Notes: a model not told the origin generated them from the sequence alone. Shown: positions 44,493-53,600, counted from the first letter of the stretch. The stretch is DNA of 64,000 nucleotides from UBA8514 sp034933685 (GCA_034933685.1 JAYFNB010000024.1:29208-93207); one strand, 5' to 3'. Made by a program: numbers and translations.

Positions 44493-46922
44493 ATGCAGGA
44501 AATTAAAAAACCTGAGCTTTTGTCACCAGCAGGCTCTATGGAAAGCGTTAAAGCCGCAGTAAATAACGGCTGTAATGCCGTGTACCTTGGAGGTCAGCAG
44601 TTTAGTGCAAGGCAGTACGCAAGCAATTTTGATATTGAAGAATTAGAGGAGGCAGTGGATTATTGCCATCTTAGAAATGTAAAGGTCTATGTTACCGTTA
44701 ACACCATTTATAAAGATAAGGAAATGAAAGATTTGCTTAAATTTGTGGCAAAGCTATATGAAATGGGTGTTGACGCTCTTATTGTGCAGGATATTGGTGC
44801 GTCAGATTTAATTCATAAAAACTTTCCAGATTTCAAACTTCATGCAAGCACACAGCTTACTAGCAACAATCTTGCAGATGTGAAAGCACTTGCAGAAAAG
44901 GGCTTTTGCAAGGTGGTTTTAAGCCGAGAACTTAATTTGGAAGAAATTGAAGCAATAACTGAAAATACAGATATTGAAATTGAAACGTTTATACATGGTG
45001 CACTTTGCGTATCTTATTCTGGTCAGTGCATAATGAGCAGTATGCTTGGAGGACGAAGCGGAAACCGTGGTCGTTGTGCCCAAACTTGTCGGTTGCCCTA
45101 CTCACTTTACAACGATTACAATAAAATTGAAGATGGGCATTTGCTTTGCCTTAAAGATATTGAAACAATTACAATTTTGCCGCAATTAATTGAAGCTGGC
45201 ATTTCGTCTTTCAAAATTGAAGGAAGAATGAAAAACCCTGAATATGTAGCAGGTGTTACGCGTATATACAGAAAATATATTGATATGTATTTTGAAAATC
45301 CTGATAGCTACAGAGTTGATGAAAAGGATATGAAAGTTCTTTTACAGCTTTTTAACCGTGGAGGCTTTACAGAGGGCTATTACAACAACCACTCTGGCAG
45401 CGGCATGATGAGTATAGAAAGACCAAAAAGCTGGGGTGTTAAGGTTGGGTTTATTGACTCTTATGATAAAAAATATGGACGTGCCTCTATTCGTACAAGA
45501 GAACCACTTACTCCTGGTGATGGCATTGAAGTATGGACGCAGAGAGAGCCACACACAGGCACTAACATAAACAAAGCGTCACGTCCTGGAGAAGTTATAA
45601 GTGTTATGGTTAAGGGTGATGTAAGCAAGAATGATGCTGTATACAAAACTCATGATAAGACACTTTATGATGAACTTAAAAAAAGCTACCAAAAAGATGA
45701 ACGGACAAAAGAAATTTTTGGAAAGTTTACGATGGTTATTGGAAAACCTATGGAACTTACACTTTGGGATAATGAGGGTAACAAGGTGTCTGTAACAGGG
45801 GATGAGGTTCAGCAGGCACAAAATCAGCCTTTAAGCAAGGAAAAAATTGAAACACAGCTTATGAAAACAGGCGGAACAGCTTTTGAAATGACAAGCCTTG
45901 AAATTGTTGGAGACGATAATGTATACATGGGAATGAGCCAGCTTAATCAATTAAGACGAGATGGTGTTTCAGCTCTTGAAGAAGCAATAAAAGCATCTGC
46001 AAAACATAAGAATGCAGAGATTTCAATAAAAGCCTTTGAAAATGATGAACAATTTGTATATGACAAAAAGCTAAATGTGCTTGTAAATGATATTTTGCAG
46101 TATAAGGCAGCAATTGCTAATGATGGCATAAACATACTTTACTTTGAACTTAGTGACGACTTTGAAGAAAATTATCAAGAATGTATTAAAGAATGCCATG
46201 AGGTTGGGATTAAGCTGTTTGCGGCTGTTCCACGTGTGTATAGGCAGTACAGTGAGAAAATCTATGGAAGTTTTCTTGAAATGCTTAAAACAAGTGATAT
46301 TGACGGTTTTTTGGTGCGCTCACTAGGCCAGTTAGGGGAATTTAAAGCATCAGGCAAGGCTGTAAATGTTGATTTTGGCTTAAATATATTCAATTCTGCT
46401 GATGTAGCATTCTGGGAAGAGGCTGGAGCGGCAGAAATGTGTATTTCACCAGAGCTTAATTTGTCTGAGCTTAATTCTATGGCAGATAAAAATTGTGAAA
46501 TGTTAGCGTATGGCTATCTTCCTTTAATGACAACGCATCAATGTCCGGTAGGTGCATTTGCAGGAAACAAAAAGGAAGGAATGTTCTGTGAACTTAAAAA
46601 TACCAGTGGAAACTATTATCTTAAGGACAGAAAAGGAGAAGTATTTCCTTTATTCACAGATTGTAAGCAATGTGTTTGCACGGTTTTAAATGGTAAGCCA
46701 TTGTTTACATTAAAGTTCTTTGACGAAATACTTGCATCTCCTACAGGAAGTATACGTTTGTTGTTTACGAAGGAAACTGCAAGTGAAACAGACAGAATTA
46801 TAAAGGCATATAGAGATTGCCTTAAAGATTGGGTTAACCCAAGTATGAGAGCAACAACACTTATTAACGAAATGGCTGAAAAGGGCAGTACAAAAGGCCA
46901 CTATTTCAGAGGTATAGAATAG
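44493..46922 (+). CDS. U32-family peptidase / RlhA-like protein
   Basis: 809 residues. KPELLSPAGSMESVKAAVNNGCNAVYLGG at the N-terminus and the signature ETFIHGALCVSYSGQCIMSSMLGGRSGNRGRCAQ (about 160-200) define U32. The long form carries a collagenase-like DUF3656 region and a C-terminal repeat with cysteines (DCKQCVCTV). E. coli members RlhA and TrhP hydroxylate rRNA or tRNA using prephenate and iron-sulfur chemistry, so RNA modification is as likely as proteolysis. Adjacent to zapA and followed by division genes 10 bases downstream. Confidence 0.9.
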   Translation: MQEIKKPELLSPAGSMESVKAAVNNGCNAVYLGGQQFSARQYASNFDIEELEEAVDYCHLRNVKVYVTVNTIYKDKEMKDLLKFVAKLYEMGVDALIVQDIGASDLIHKNFPDFKLHASTQLTSNNLADVKALAEKGFCKVVLSRELNLEEIEAITENTDIEIETFIHGALCVSYSGQCIMSSMLGGRSGNRGRCAQTCRLPYSLYNDYNKIEDGHLLCLKDIETITILPQLIEAGISSFKIEGRMKNPEYVAGVTRIYRKYIDMYFENPDSYRVDEKDMKVLLQLFNRGGFTEGYYNNHSGSGMMSIERPKSWGVKVGFIDSYDKKYGRASIRTREPLTPGDGIEVWTQREPHTGTNINKASRPGEVISVMVKGDVSKNDAVYKTHDKTLYDELKKSYQKDERTKEIFGKFTMVIGKPMELTLWDNEGNKVSVTGDEVQQAQNQPLSKEKIETQLMKTGGTAFEMTSLEIVGDDNVYMGMSQLNQLRRDGVSALEEAIKASAKHKNAEISIKAFENDEQFVYDKKLNVLVNDILQYKAAIANDGINILYFELSDDFEENYQECIKECHEVGIKLFAAVPRVYRQYSEKIYGSFLEMLKTSDIDGFLVRSLGQLGEFKASGKAVNVDFGLNIFNSADVAFWEEAGAAEMCISPELNLSELNSMADKNCEMLAYGYLPLMTTHQCPVGAFAGNKKEGMFCELKNTSGNYYLKDRKGEVFPLFTDCKQCVCTVLNGKPLFTLKFFDEILASPTGSIRLLFTKETASETDRIIKAYRDCLKDWVNPSMRATTLINEMAEKGSTKGHYFRGIE

Positions 46923-46932
46923 AAGTGATAAA

Positions 46933-48282
46933 ATGTTTGACTTATTTATTAAATTCAGCAGTTATTTATTTGTGCTTTATATTGTTTTGTTTTTATACAA
47001 TGGCATTGCACTGGCATTAGATTATGCTGGTCTTACAAAACAAAGCCACATCCATGCTGTTTTTACAGGGCGCACACTTATTGTGTTTATGCACATAACT
47101 GCATTTTTAATACTTTCCTATAACCGAGAAACCTTCGCCTATAATAAAGACATACTTATTATAGGCGCACTTGGTTTGGCTTTTATTATGGTTGTAAATT
47201 ATATGGCAAACTTAATTTACAAGGATAGCTGCCCGCTGATATGGAACTGCGTCTTTTTTTTGTTGGACGTTGGTATTATTATGTTGCAACGGCTTAATCC
47301 TGCCCTTGCTTTTAAACAGCTGATTTGGATTATGCTTGGCTTTTTTATAGCAATGTGGATACCTGTTGTTTTAAAACTAATTCCAAGATTCGAGGCATTT
47401 GAAATGATGTATATAGTGCTAAGCTTTGTGCTTATTCTTTCAACCCTTGTGTTGGGGAGTAAAGAATATGGTTCCACAAACTGGATTTATATAGGGTCTT
47501 TCAGCTTTCAGCCATCTGAAATTGTTAAGTTTCTTTTTGTTTTTTATCTTGCAAGTGTTTTCAGAAAAAAAATAGATCTAAAAGAACTTATAATCACAGG
47601 TGGACTATCGGCAGGAATAGTTGTACTTTTAGTATTTCAGAAAGATTTGGGAAGCGCGCTGATTTTCTTTCTTACATATATGACAATGCTCTATACAGCC
47701 ACTTCAAATGAAATTCTGTTCATTGGCGGCGTTGGTGCTGCATCTGTGGCAAGTGTTGTTGCTTATAAGCTTTTTAGTCATGTACGTGTGCGTGTTGCCG
47801 CATGGAAAAATCCGTGGGCAGATGTAGACAGTGGTGGATACCAAATAGTTCAGTCGCTTTTTGCTATAGGCACAGGTGGTTTTTTGGGCAGTGGTCTTAC
47901 AAAGGGTATGCCCCTTAGCATACCTGTTGTTAGCAAGGACTTTATATTTGCGGCAGTTTGCGAGGAATTTGGCACAATATTCGGTATTTGTATTGTTGGC
48001 ATTTTTATTTTACTTTTTGCGAGAGGGTTTGCTATTGCCTTTAACAGCAAAAGGCGTTACTACAGCCTTATTGCAGCTGGATTTACGGCAATGATGGCTT
48101 TTCAAACTTTCCTTATTATTGGTGGTGTAATTAAGCTTATTCCACTTACAGGTGTAACACTTCCTTTCATAAGCTACGGTGGTAGCTCTGTTGTGGTAAG
48201 CATACTTACAATAGGGATTTTGCAATGGCTTTGCGGATGGCAGCACACCCTTGACAAAGAGGAGGACGCAAATAATGAATAG
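46933..48282 (+). CDS. FtsW/RodA/SpoVE-family peptidoglycan polymerase
   Basis: 449 residues with about 12 membrane helices, i.e. two more N-terminal helices than E. coli RodA. Signature parts: LGSKEYGSTNWIYIGSFSFQPSEIVKFLFVFYLA, FQKDLGSALIFFLTYMTMLY with the catalytic Asp, and LTGVTLPFISYGGSSVVVSI near the C-terminus. A SEDS glycosyltransferase that works with a class B PBP, encoded next with an 8-base overlap. Whether it serves elongation, division or spore cortex cannot be decided. Confidence 0.92.
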   Translation: MFDLFIKFSSYLFVLYIVLFLYNGIALALDYAGLTKQSHIHAVFTGRTLIVFMHITAFLILSYNRETFAYNKDILIIGALGLAFIMVVNYMANLIYKDSCPLIWNCVFFLLDVGIIMLQRLNPALAFKQLIWIMLGFFIAMWIPVVLKLIPRFEAFEMMYIVLSFVLILSTLVLGSKEYGSTNWIYIGSFSFQPSEIVKFLFVFYLASVFRKKIDLKELIITGGLSAGIVVLLVFQKDLGSALIFFLTYMTMLYTATSNEILFIGGVGAASVASVVAYKLFSHVRVRVAAWKNPWADVDSGGYQIVQSLFAIGTGGFLGSGLTKGMPLSIPVVSKDFIFAAVCEEFGTIFGICIVGIFILLFARGFAIAFNSKRRYYSLIAAGFTAMMAFQTFLIIGGVIKLIPLTGVTLPFISYGGSSVVVSILTIGILQWLCGWQHTLDKEEDANNE

Positions 48283-49678
48283 CAGTAAAAATAGTATAAA
48301 ACGGATTTTTGTGTTAATAATTTTAATGTTTTTACTTGTTATATTTTATATGCTTAAAATAGTGGTGGCAGACAGTAAAACAATGATAACTAATTCCTAC
48401 AATCCGCGCATAAATACAACAGATAACTCTATTAAGCGTGGCTCAATTAAAGATATTGACGGAACGGTTATGGCATACAGTGAAAAAAATGGTGACACTT
48501 ACGTAAGAAAATATGTAGATGGAACATACTCTGCCCACGTACTTGGCTACACAGGTGCAGGGAAGGCAGGAATTGAGGCAAACCAAAATTTTACACTGCA
48601 AAAGCTGGATAATGAAACCTTTCAGCGTATTAATTCCTTTTTAACTGGCAGTGAGGTTGAAGGAAACAGCGTAGTGCTTACTGTAGACCATTATCTACAA
48701 AAAATAGGCACAGATTTGTTGCGCACAAATAATGGTGCAGTAGTTGTGGTTGAAGTGAAAACAGGAAGAGTATTATGTATGACAAGCAAACCTAATTATG
48801 ACCCACAAACAGTTGCTGAAAACTGGGATATTCTTAGACAAAGTGAAGACAGCCCTATTCTAAACAGGGCAACACAAGGTGTTTATACACCTGGATCTAC
48901 CTTTAAAATAGTTACAGCTATTGCTGCAATGCGAAACATTCCTGATTTTGACAGCTTTACTTATACGTGTACTGGCGAGGAAAGTTTTCAGGATAAGGTG
49001 ATACATTGTAATAAAAATAAAGCACATGGCGAGGTTAACCTTACATCTGCTTTTGCACAAAGTTGTAATTGCTATTTTTCAGAGCTAGGCAAAAAAATTG
49101 GGCCTCAGAAATTGCGCGAAACTGCAGACAGCCTTGGATTTAATCAAAGCTTTAGTTTCGACTTGAACACCAGTAAATCAACGGTGCTAATCGAAGGCAA
49201 TTCAACAGAAAGTGAGTTGGTGGAAACCTCCATTGGTCAGGGAAGAACAACCGTTACACCACTGTTTATGGCTTCTCTTACAGCGGCAATTGCTAATGAT
49301 GGGGTTATGATGCAGCCTTATATTGTGGACCATATTGAAAATTACAGTGGTAAAACTGTTTCCACAAATCTTCCTAAAACAGTAGGCACAATTATTTCAT
49401 CAAGTGAAGCAAAAAATCTTAAAGAAATGATGGTTGAGGTTATTAACAGAGGAACTGGATTTAATGCCAGTAGCGAATATTTTCAGGTGGCAGGCAAAAC
49501 AGGTACAGCTGAAAACCCTAACGGTACTGACCATTTATGGTTTGTAGGCTTTGCACCAGCCGAGGAACCAGAATATGCGGTTGCAGTGGTGCTTGAAAAT
49601 GGAGACGGAAGCATGAATGCTGGAGTTATTGCAAGGAAAATGCTTTATAACGCAATAAATCGAGAAGAAAATCAATAA
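48275..49678 (+). CDS. Short class B penicillin-binding protein (transpeptidase)
   Basis: 467 residues. One N-terminal membrane helix (IFVLIILMFLLVIFYMLKI), a brief linker (RGSIKDIDGTVMAYS), then the transpeptidase with PGSTFKIV (catalytic Ser and Lys), SCN in FAQSCNCYF and KTGTAE. The pedestal domain is reduced, giving a size close to mycobacterial PbpA (about 490) rather than the 600-700 usual for PBP2 or SpoVD. Gene pair with the upstream SEDS protein, as in actinobacterial rodA-pbpA. Start at 48275 follows GAGGAGG. Confidence 0.9.
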   Translation: MNSSKNSIKRIFVLIILMFLLVIFYMLKIVVADSKTMITNSYNPRINTTDNSIKRGSIKDIDGTVMAYSEKNGDTYVRKYVDGTYSAHVLGYTGAGKAGIEANQNFTLQKLDNETFQRINSFLTGSEVEGNSVVLTVDHYLQKIGTDLLRTNNGAVVVVEVKTGRVLCMTSKPNYDPQTVAENWDILRQSEDSPILNRATQGVYTPGSTFKIVTAIAAMRNIPDFDSFTYTCTGEESFQDKVIHCNKNKAHGEVNLTSAFAQSCNCYFSELGKKIGPQKLRETADSLGFNQSFSFDLNTSKSTVLIEGNSTESELVETSIGQGRTTVTPLFMASLTAAIANDGVMMQPYIVDHIENYSGKTVSTNLPKTVGTIISSSEAKNLKEMMVEVINRGTGFNASSEYFQVAGKTGTAENPNGTDHLWFVGFAPAEEPEYAVAVVLENGDGSMNAGVIARKMLYNAINREENQ

Positions 49679-49691
49679 AATTTTGTTTTTT

Positions 49692-49722
49692 AAGCAGACT
49701 AGATACATAGTCTGCTTTTTTG
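49692..49722 (+). terminator. Terminator after the PBP gene
   Basis: AAGCAGACTA/TAGTCTGCTT stem and T6 tail. Confidence 0.85.
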
Positions 49723-49734
49723 TAGGAGGTTTTT

Positions 49735-50409
49735 ATGCTTATTCAGCTTGCACTTGCACCTGTTTTGTTGTTTCTGTTTTTTATGTTTATTAAGGATAAA
49801 TACGAAAAAGAACCACTTATTTTGCTTTTTGTTGGGGCAATATATGGAGCATATCTGGCAGCTCCTGTGCTTGCAATTGATGTTCTTTTAATGGGTTTAA
49901 AAATTGGCGAAAAATATCCTGTAATATTTTCTGCATTTGTTACTTCTGCTGCAAATGAAGAAGGAATGAAACTACTATTTTTGATGTTTTTAATGCATAA
50001 AAACAAAGAGTTTAATGAGCCGGTGGATGGTATCGTATATAGTGTTTTTATAGCCCTTGGTTTTGCCGGCGCAGAAAATATTATTTACGTTTTGAGTCCT
50101 ACACTTGGAGGTGTTGGAACAGCCTTACAACGTGCAATTTTTTCTGTACCAGGGCATGGACTTTTTGCTATTGCAATGGGCTATTACTTTGCGTATTGGC
50201 ATTATTATAAAAAAGGAATGAAATATCTTTTTCTTGCGTTTTTTGTTTCATGGTTCTTACATGGATTATATAATTTTATTCTTCTTATTGATGCAAGTTG
50301 GTATTTGTTTATTTTTATTCCGTATCAATTACTACTATGGATGGGTGGAATTTTAAAAATTAATACTATGCTTAAAGCTTCTCCATTTAAGTTCTTGAAA
50401 AATCACTAA
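49735..50409 (+). CDS. prsW: PrsW-family intramembrane metalloprotease
   Basis: 224 residues with about seven membrane helices. Conserved blocks SAANEEGMKLLFLM (EE motif), LGFAGAENIIYVL, PGHGLFAIAMGYYFA and SWFLHGLYNFILL contain the Glu and His residues of the PrsW active site. In B. subtilis PrsW cleaves the anti-sigma factor RsiW in response to antimicrobial peptides; a neighbouring substrate is not seen here. GTAGGAGG before ATG. Confidence 0.9.
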   Translation: MLIQLALAPVLLFLFFMFIKDKYEKEPLILLFVGAIYGAYLAAPVLAIDVLLMGLKIGEKYPVIFSAFVTSAANEEGMKLLFLMFLMHKNKEFNEPVDGIVYSVFIALGFAGAENIIYVLSPTLGGVGTALQRAIFSVPGHGLFAIAMGYYFAYWHYYKKGMKYLFLAFFVSWFLHGLYNFILLIDASWYLFIFIPYQLLLWMGGILKINTMLKASPFKFLKNH

Positions 50410-50466
50410 AAAAGAGTTATACTTATTTCAATGGACAATTAATATTGAAATACGGAGGGCTTAAAT

Positions 50467-50934
50467 GTGATAGAAGCAGTGAGTTGCGGCGGCATAGTGA
50501 TTCACAAATGGAAAATACTGCTTCTCTACAAAAATCAAAATGGCAAATATATGGGTTGGGTACTTCCAAAAGGAACAGTTGAGGATGGGGAAAATCACAG
50601 CCAAACGGCATTAAGGGAGGTTAACGAAGAAACAGGCTCTGTTGCTGAGATAATTAAATATGTAGGGAAAACCCAGTACAATTTCCGTGGTGATGAGGAT
50701 ATGGTTAACAAAACGGTGCATTGGTATCTTATGGAAACTGATTCCTTCTATAATAAACCGCAAAGTGAAGAGTTTTTTGCTGACGCAGGGTTTTACAAGT
50801 TCCATGAGGCTTACCATCTGCTTAAATTTAACGATGAAAGGCAGATTTTAAAAAAAGCGTATCAGGAGTATAGTGAGCTTAACAAAAATGGTTTTTTTAA
50901 CAAAAAGAATTTTTTCAAAAGTTATAGCCAATAA
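50467..50934 (+). CDS. Nudix hydrolase
   Basis: 155 residues. The Nudix box is complete: GTVEDGENHSQTALREVNEETG. The front part (VSCGGIVIHKWKILLLYKNQNGKYMGWVLPKG) fits diadenosine-polyphosphate or mRNA-cap-type Nudix enzymes. Starts with GTG at 50467, with GGAGGG 8 nt upstream. The C-terminus is basic and asparagine-rich (NKNGFFNKKNFFK). Substrate unknown. Confidence 0.9.
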   Translation: MIEAVSCGGIVIHKWKILLLYKNQNGKYMGWVLPKGTVEDGENHSQTALREVNEETGSVAEIIKYVGKTQYNFRGDEDMVNKTVHWYLMETDSFYNKPQSEEFFADAGFYKFHEAYHLLKFNDERQILKKAYQEYSELNKNGFFNKKNFFKSYSQ

Positions 50935-50955
50935 TAATCTTTAGGAGGTGCTTTT

Positions 50956-51201
50956 ATGAAAAACTTTAGTATTGATGAATTAAAAACTTTGTTAACAGAT
51001 GTTAAAAATGCAGAGAATAGGAAAACTCTTTACATTATTCTTGGTGTTTTTGTTACGTTGTTGGCTATTACGGCAGGGCTTGTTGCTTTGCTCGTAAAAA
51101 AACATTGCGTGTGTTGCGATTGTGATGATATGTATGATGAATGGGACGACGAAGAAGATGAGGAATGTTTCGAAGATGATTTTGAAACTGAAAAAAAATA
51201 A
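50956..51201 (+). CDS. Small membrane protein with cysteine/acidic tail
   Basis: 81 residues: a short amphipathic N-terminus (SIDELKTLLTDVK), one membrane helix (TLYIILGVFVTLLAITAGLVALLV), then CVCCDCDD and a very acidic tail (EWDDEEDEECFEDDFE). Four clustered cysteines beside acidic residues could bind metal at the membrane. Strong ribosome site AGGAGGTG; 21 bases behind the Nudix gene, so probably the same transcript. Small proteins of this layout are frequent in Lachnospiraceae; function unknown. Confidence 0.75.
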   Translation: MKNFSIDELKTLLTDVKNAENRKTLYIILGVFVTLLAITAGLVALLVKKHCVCCDCDDMYDEWDDEEDEECFEDDFETEKK

Positions 51202-51214
51202 TGTGAAAGTGAAG

Positions 51215-51239
51215 AGGTGGGCGTTGCTCACCTTTTTTT
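51215..51239 (+). terminator. Terminator before the tRNA-Thr array
   Basis: AGGTGGGC, 3-nt loop, GCTCACCT, T7 tail. Confidence 0.85.
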
Positions 51240-51253
51240 GATTCAGTTTTTTG

Positions 51254-51282
51254 TTGCCAAAATTTTGAAGTGGTGCTATAAT
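51254..51282 (+). promoter_or_regulatory. Promoter driving the tRNA-Thr array
   Basis: TTGCCA, 17-bp spacer, TATAAT; transcription would start near 51290, about 70 bases before the first truncated tRNA. Confidence 0.7.
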
Positions 51283-51358
51283 ATATAAGCAGTTTGCAAA
51301 AAAAATATGCAGCATAGTGATTTTTGTTGTTGAGGTTTTTATAAAACTAAATATATTT

Positions 51359-51405
51359 GCTGGTGTGGCTCAATGGTAGAGCACTTCACTCGTAATGAAG
51401 GGGTC
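51359..51405 (+). pseudogene. tRNA-Thr(CGT) 5' part, unit 1, without T arm
   Basis: Forty-seven nt: acceptor 5' strand GCTGGTG, D arm (GCTC/GAGC), anticodon arm CTTCA-CTCGTAA-TGAAG with anticodon CGT, and variable loop GGGTC. Then the sequence departs to TGTGACTG... exactly where the T stem should start; no matching CACCAGC acceptor strand follows. Confidence 0.8.
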
Positions 51406-51511
51406 TGTGACTGTTGATAAGGTAGGATAATCAAAAACATACAAACAATAAATCAAAAGTGGTTTATGACAAATAAAAATTGAGGGTGGAAATACCCACC
51501 CTCTTAAATAT

Positions 51512-51559
51512 GCTACTGTGGCTCAGTTGGTAGAGCAGCTGATTCGTAATCAGCAGGCC
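51512..51559 (+). pseudogene. tRNA-Thr(CGT) 5' part, unit 2, without T arm
   Basis: Forty-eight nt, differing from the intact tRNA at 51665 by one base in the D loop. It breaks off after variable loop AGGCC into the same TGTGACTG junction as unit 1. Confidence 0.8.
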
Positions 51560-51664
51560 TGTGACTGTTGATAAGGTAGGATAATCAAAAACTTACAAAT
51601 TATAAATAAAAAGTGGTTTATGACAAATAAAAATTGAGGGTGATGATACTACCCTCTTAAATAT

Positions 51665-51737
51665 GCTACTGTGGCTCAGCTGGTAGAGCAGCTGATTCGT
51701 AATCAGCAGGCCAGGGGTTCGAGTCCCCTCAGTAGCT
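51665..51737 (+). tRNA. tRNA-Thr, anticodon CGT, intact
   Basis: Complete cloverleaf of 73 nt: acceptor GCTACTG/CAGTAGC, D arm GCTC/GAGC, anticodon arm GCTGA-TTCGTAA-TCAGC, variable AGGCC, T arm AGGGG-TTCGAGT-CCCCT, discriminator T, CCA not encoded. Reads threonine codon ACG. It is followed by a terminator at 51742. Confidence 0.95.
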
Positions 51738-51741
51738 TCAG

Positions 51742-51769
51742 ACCCTCTAACTTAGGTTAGGGGGTTTTT
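51742..51769 (+). terminator. Terminator after tRNA-Thr
   Basis: ACCCTCTAAC, 4-nt loop, GTTAGGGGGT, then T5. Confidence 0.85.
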
Positions 51770-52155
51770 CTGTTGCCCCAAATTTGTTGACCATTTGGGA
51801 AACGTGAGCAACAGGGTATAGTGGTAAATTTTAAATAACACAATTTTTGGCATATTCAAGCCAGTTGGCTGGATGAACATAGTATTACTGTTATTGTTAT
51901 AAGAAAAGGTTTGGACATAGCAAATAAGTAAATTAATGAGAGGTTATCAGTATATTACTCAGTATATTACTCAGGGGATGAGGAATGACCTTTTGAATAG
52001 ATTGAATTCTTCAAAAAAGCTATTTATCAGGGTACAGAGTTTTTTTGCAATAGTTTGACAAATACCTGCCAATTTGTATTTTTCTTACATTTACGCCTTT
52101 TTATTTTTAAAAAGAATGGTATAATTATACTTATATTGGTAGGTGAGGTGGTAGT
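51770..52155. other. Gap between tRNA-Thr and thsA
   Basis: 386 bases, A/T-rich. Contains a tandem 12-mer (CAGTATATTACT twice, 51948-51974) and the thsA -10 at 52120. No gene seen. It is where an island-chromosome junction would be expected. Confidence 0.4.
52117..52125 (+). promoter_or_regulatory. Extended -10 of the Thoeris operon
   Basis: TGGTATAAT (TG, one base, TATAAT) 31 bases before the thsA start; no clear -35. Confidence 0.45.
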
Positions 52156-53598
52156 GTGAAGCGAGAAGTATCTTCTTTCATAGATAGGTATGTAAAAGAA
52201 ATTAGAGATAGTAGTGCAGCAGTCTTTATTGGAGCAGGATTTTCCAAAAGTTCTGGATATGTAGATTGGAAAAATCTTTTAAGAAGTATAGCTTATGAGT
52301 TGGATTTAGATGTAGACAAAGAGTATGATTTAGTTTCACTAGCACAGTACAGTTATAATAAAAACAGGAACAGAAGTATAATTAACGATGTGATTTTCGA
52401 TGAATTTTCACTAGAAAAAGAAATAGATGAAAATCACAAAATATTATCTAGACTTCCTATTTTTACATATTGGACAACAAATTACGATTCATTAATTGAG
52501 GATGCACTAAAAGAGGCACAGCGTGTAGTTGATGTAAAATATAATAACAAGCAACTCTCAATAACAAAACCCCATAGGGATGCAATCGTCTACAAAATGC
52601 ATGGGGATAAAAATAATCCCGATGATGCAATAATTATTAAAGATGATTATGAAAAATATTATCATGAGCATGCGCAGTTTATTACTGCTTTAAGCGGTGA
52701 TTTAATTTCAAAAACCTTTTTGTTTATAGGATTTAGTTTTTCTGACCCTAATATTGATTATATTCTTAGTAGAATTCGAATTGATTATGGGGAAGAAAAT
52801 CGAAGACAGCACTATGCTCTCATGAGGAAAATTCAACAAAGTGATTTCCAGGAAAAAGCAGATTATGAATATGCTAGTCGGAAACATGAATTGTTTATAG
52901 ATGACCTTAATCGTTACAATATTAAAGCACTTATGCTTGATGACTACGCAGAAATCACGCATATTCTTCGAGAGATATATACACGATTAAACTATAACAA
53001 TATCTTTATTTCTGGTAGTGCTACTGAGTATGGGGACTTTGACGAAAAAGAAGCACTACAATTTATTCACTTGCTAAGCAACAGATTAATCCGCCAAGAA
53101 TTTAATTTAATTTCAGGGTTTGGTTTGGGTGTAGGAAGTTCAGTAATAACTGGTGCATTAGAAGAAATTTATATGAAACGTAAAACTATTAACGAAGATA
53201 GATTACTTCTACGCCCTTTCCCACAGGGGATTGAAAATGAACACACCCGTAATATGCTATGGGCAAGTTATCGAGAAGATATGATATCACGTGCCGGTAT
53301 TTCAATATTTGTGTTTGGAAACAAATTTAATGATAAGACAAATCAAGTCGTACTTGCAAATGGAATGCGTTCTGAATTTGAGATTGCATGTAAATGTAAC
53401 AATTTAATTATACCAGTTGGCTGCACTGGCTATATTGCTCAAGAAATATGGACAGAAATTCATAAAGATTTAGAGAAATTCTATCCAAACGTAGACCAAG
53501 AGTTAATTTCTGCATTTGATAGGTTGAATTGTAAAACCAATATAGAGGATACTGTAAATAATATTGTAGAGTTTATAAGACTGTTAAGGAGGAATTAG
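52156..53598 (+). CDS. thsA: Thoeris ThsA: SIR2-like NADase with SLOG sensor
   Basis: 480 residues, matching B. cereus ThsA (about 476). SIR2 domain (about 1-280): VFIGAGFSKSSG, TTNYDSLIEDAL with catalytic-type N109, KMHGD with H149, FIGFSFSDPN. SLOG domain (about 283-450): IFISGSATEYGDF, SGFGLGVGSSVI, NKF...RSEFEIACKCNNLIIPVG. On infection the TIR partner makes a cyclic ADP-ribose isomer; SLOG binds it and SIR2 destroys NAD+. GTG start at 52156 with GGTGAGGTGG upstream. Two bases before thsB. Confidence 0.93.
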   Translation: MKREVSSFIDRYVKEIRDSSAAVFIGAGFSKSSGYVDWKNLLRSIAYELDLDVDKEYDLVSLAQYSYNKNRNRSIINDVIFDEFSLEKEIDENHKILSRLPIFTYWTTNYDSLIEDALKEAQRVVDVKYNNKQLSITKPHRDAIVYKMHGDKNNPDDAIIIKDDYEKYYHEHAQFITALSGDLISKTFLFIGFSFSDPNIDYILSRIRIDYGEENRRQHYALMRKIQQSDFQEKADYEYASRKHELFIDDLNRYNIKALMLDDYAEITHILREIYTRLNYNNIFISGSATEYGDFDEKEALQFIHLLSNRLIRQEFNLISGFGLGVGSSVITGALEEIYMKRKTINEDRLLLRPFPQGIENEHTRNMLWASYREDMISRAGISIFVFGNKFNDKTNQVVLANGMRSEFEIACKCNNLIIPVGCTGYIAQEIWTEIHKDLEKFYPNVDQELISAFDRLNCKTNIEDTVNNIVEFIRLLRRN

Positions 53599-53600
53599 TA

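Larger units (their letters stand above)
51359..51664 (+). repeat. Two tandem 153-bp tRNA-half/insert units
   Basis: Unit 1 is 51359-51511, unit 2 is 51512-51664. Each starts with a tRNA-Thr 5' part and continues with a shared 105-106-base insert (51406-51511 and 51560-51664) beginning TGTGACTGTTGATAAGGTAG. The inserts are nearly identical while the tRNA parts differ strongly. Each insert ends in a GAGGGT/ACCCTC hairpin (51482-51503; 51636-51656) without a real T tract, followed by TTAAATAT and the next tRNA. Confidence 0.85.

Noticed and set aside
51406..51664. Array of spaced repeats resembling a tiny CRISPR
   Set aside because: Only two units, and the 'repeat' is a tRNA half; no cas genes.
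51948..51974. Tandem 12-mer CAGTATATTACT as a possible attachment site
   Set aside because: Two copies side by side, no match to tRNA-Thr and no second occurrence noticed at the right side.
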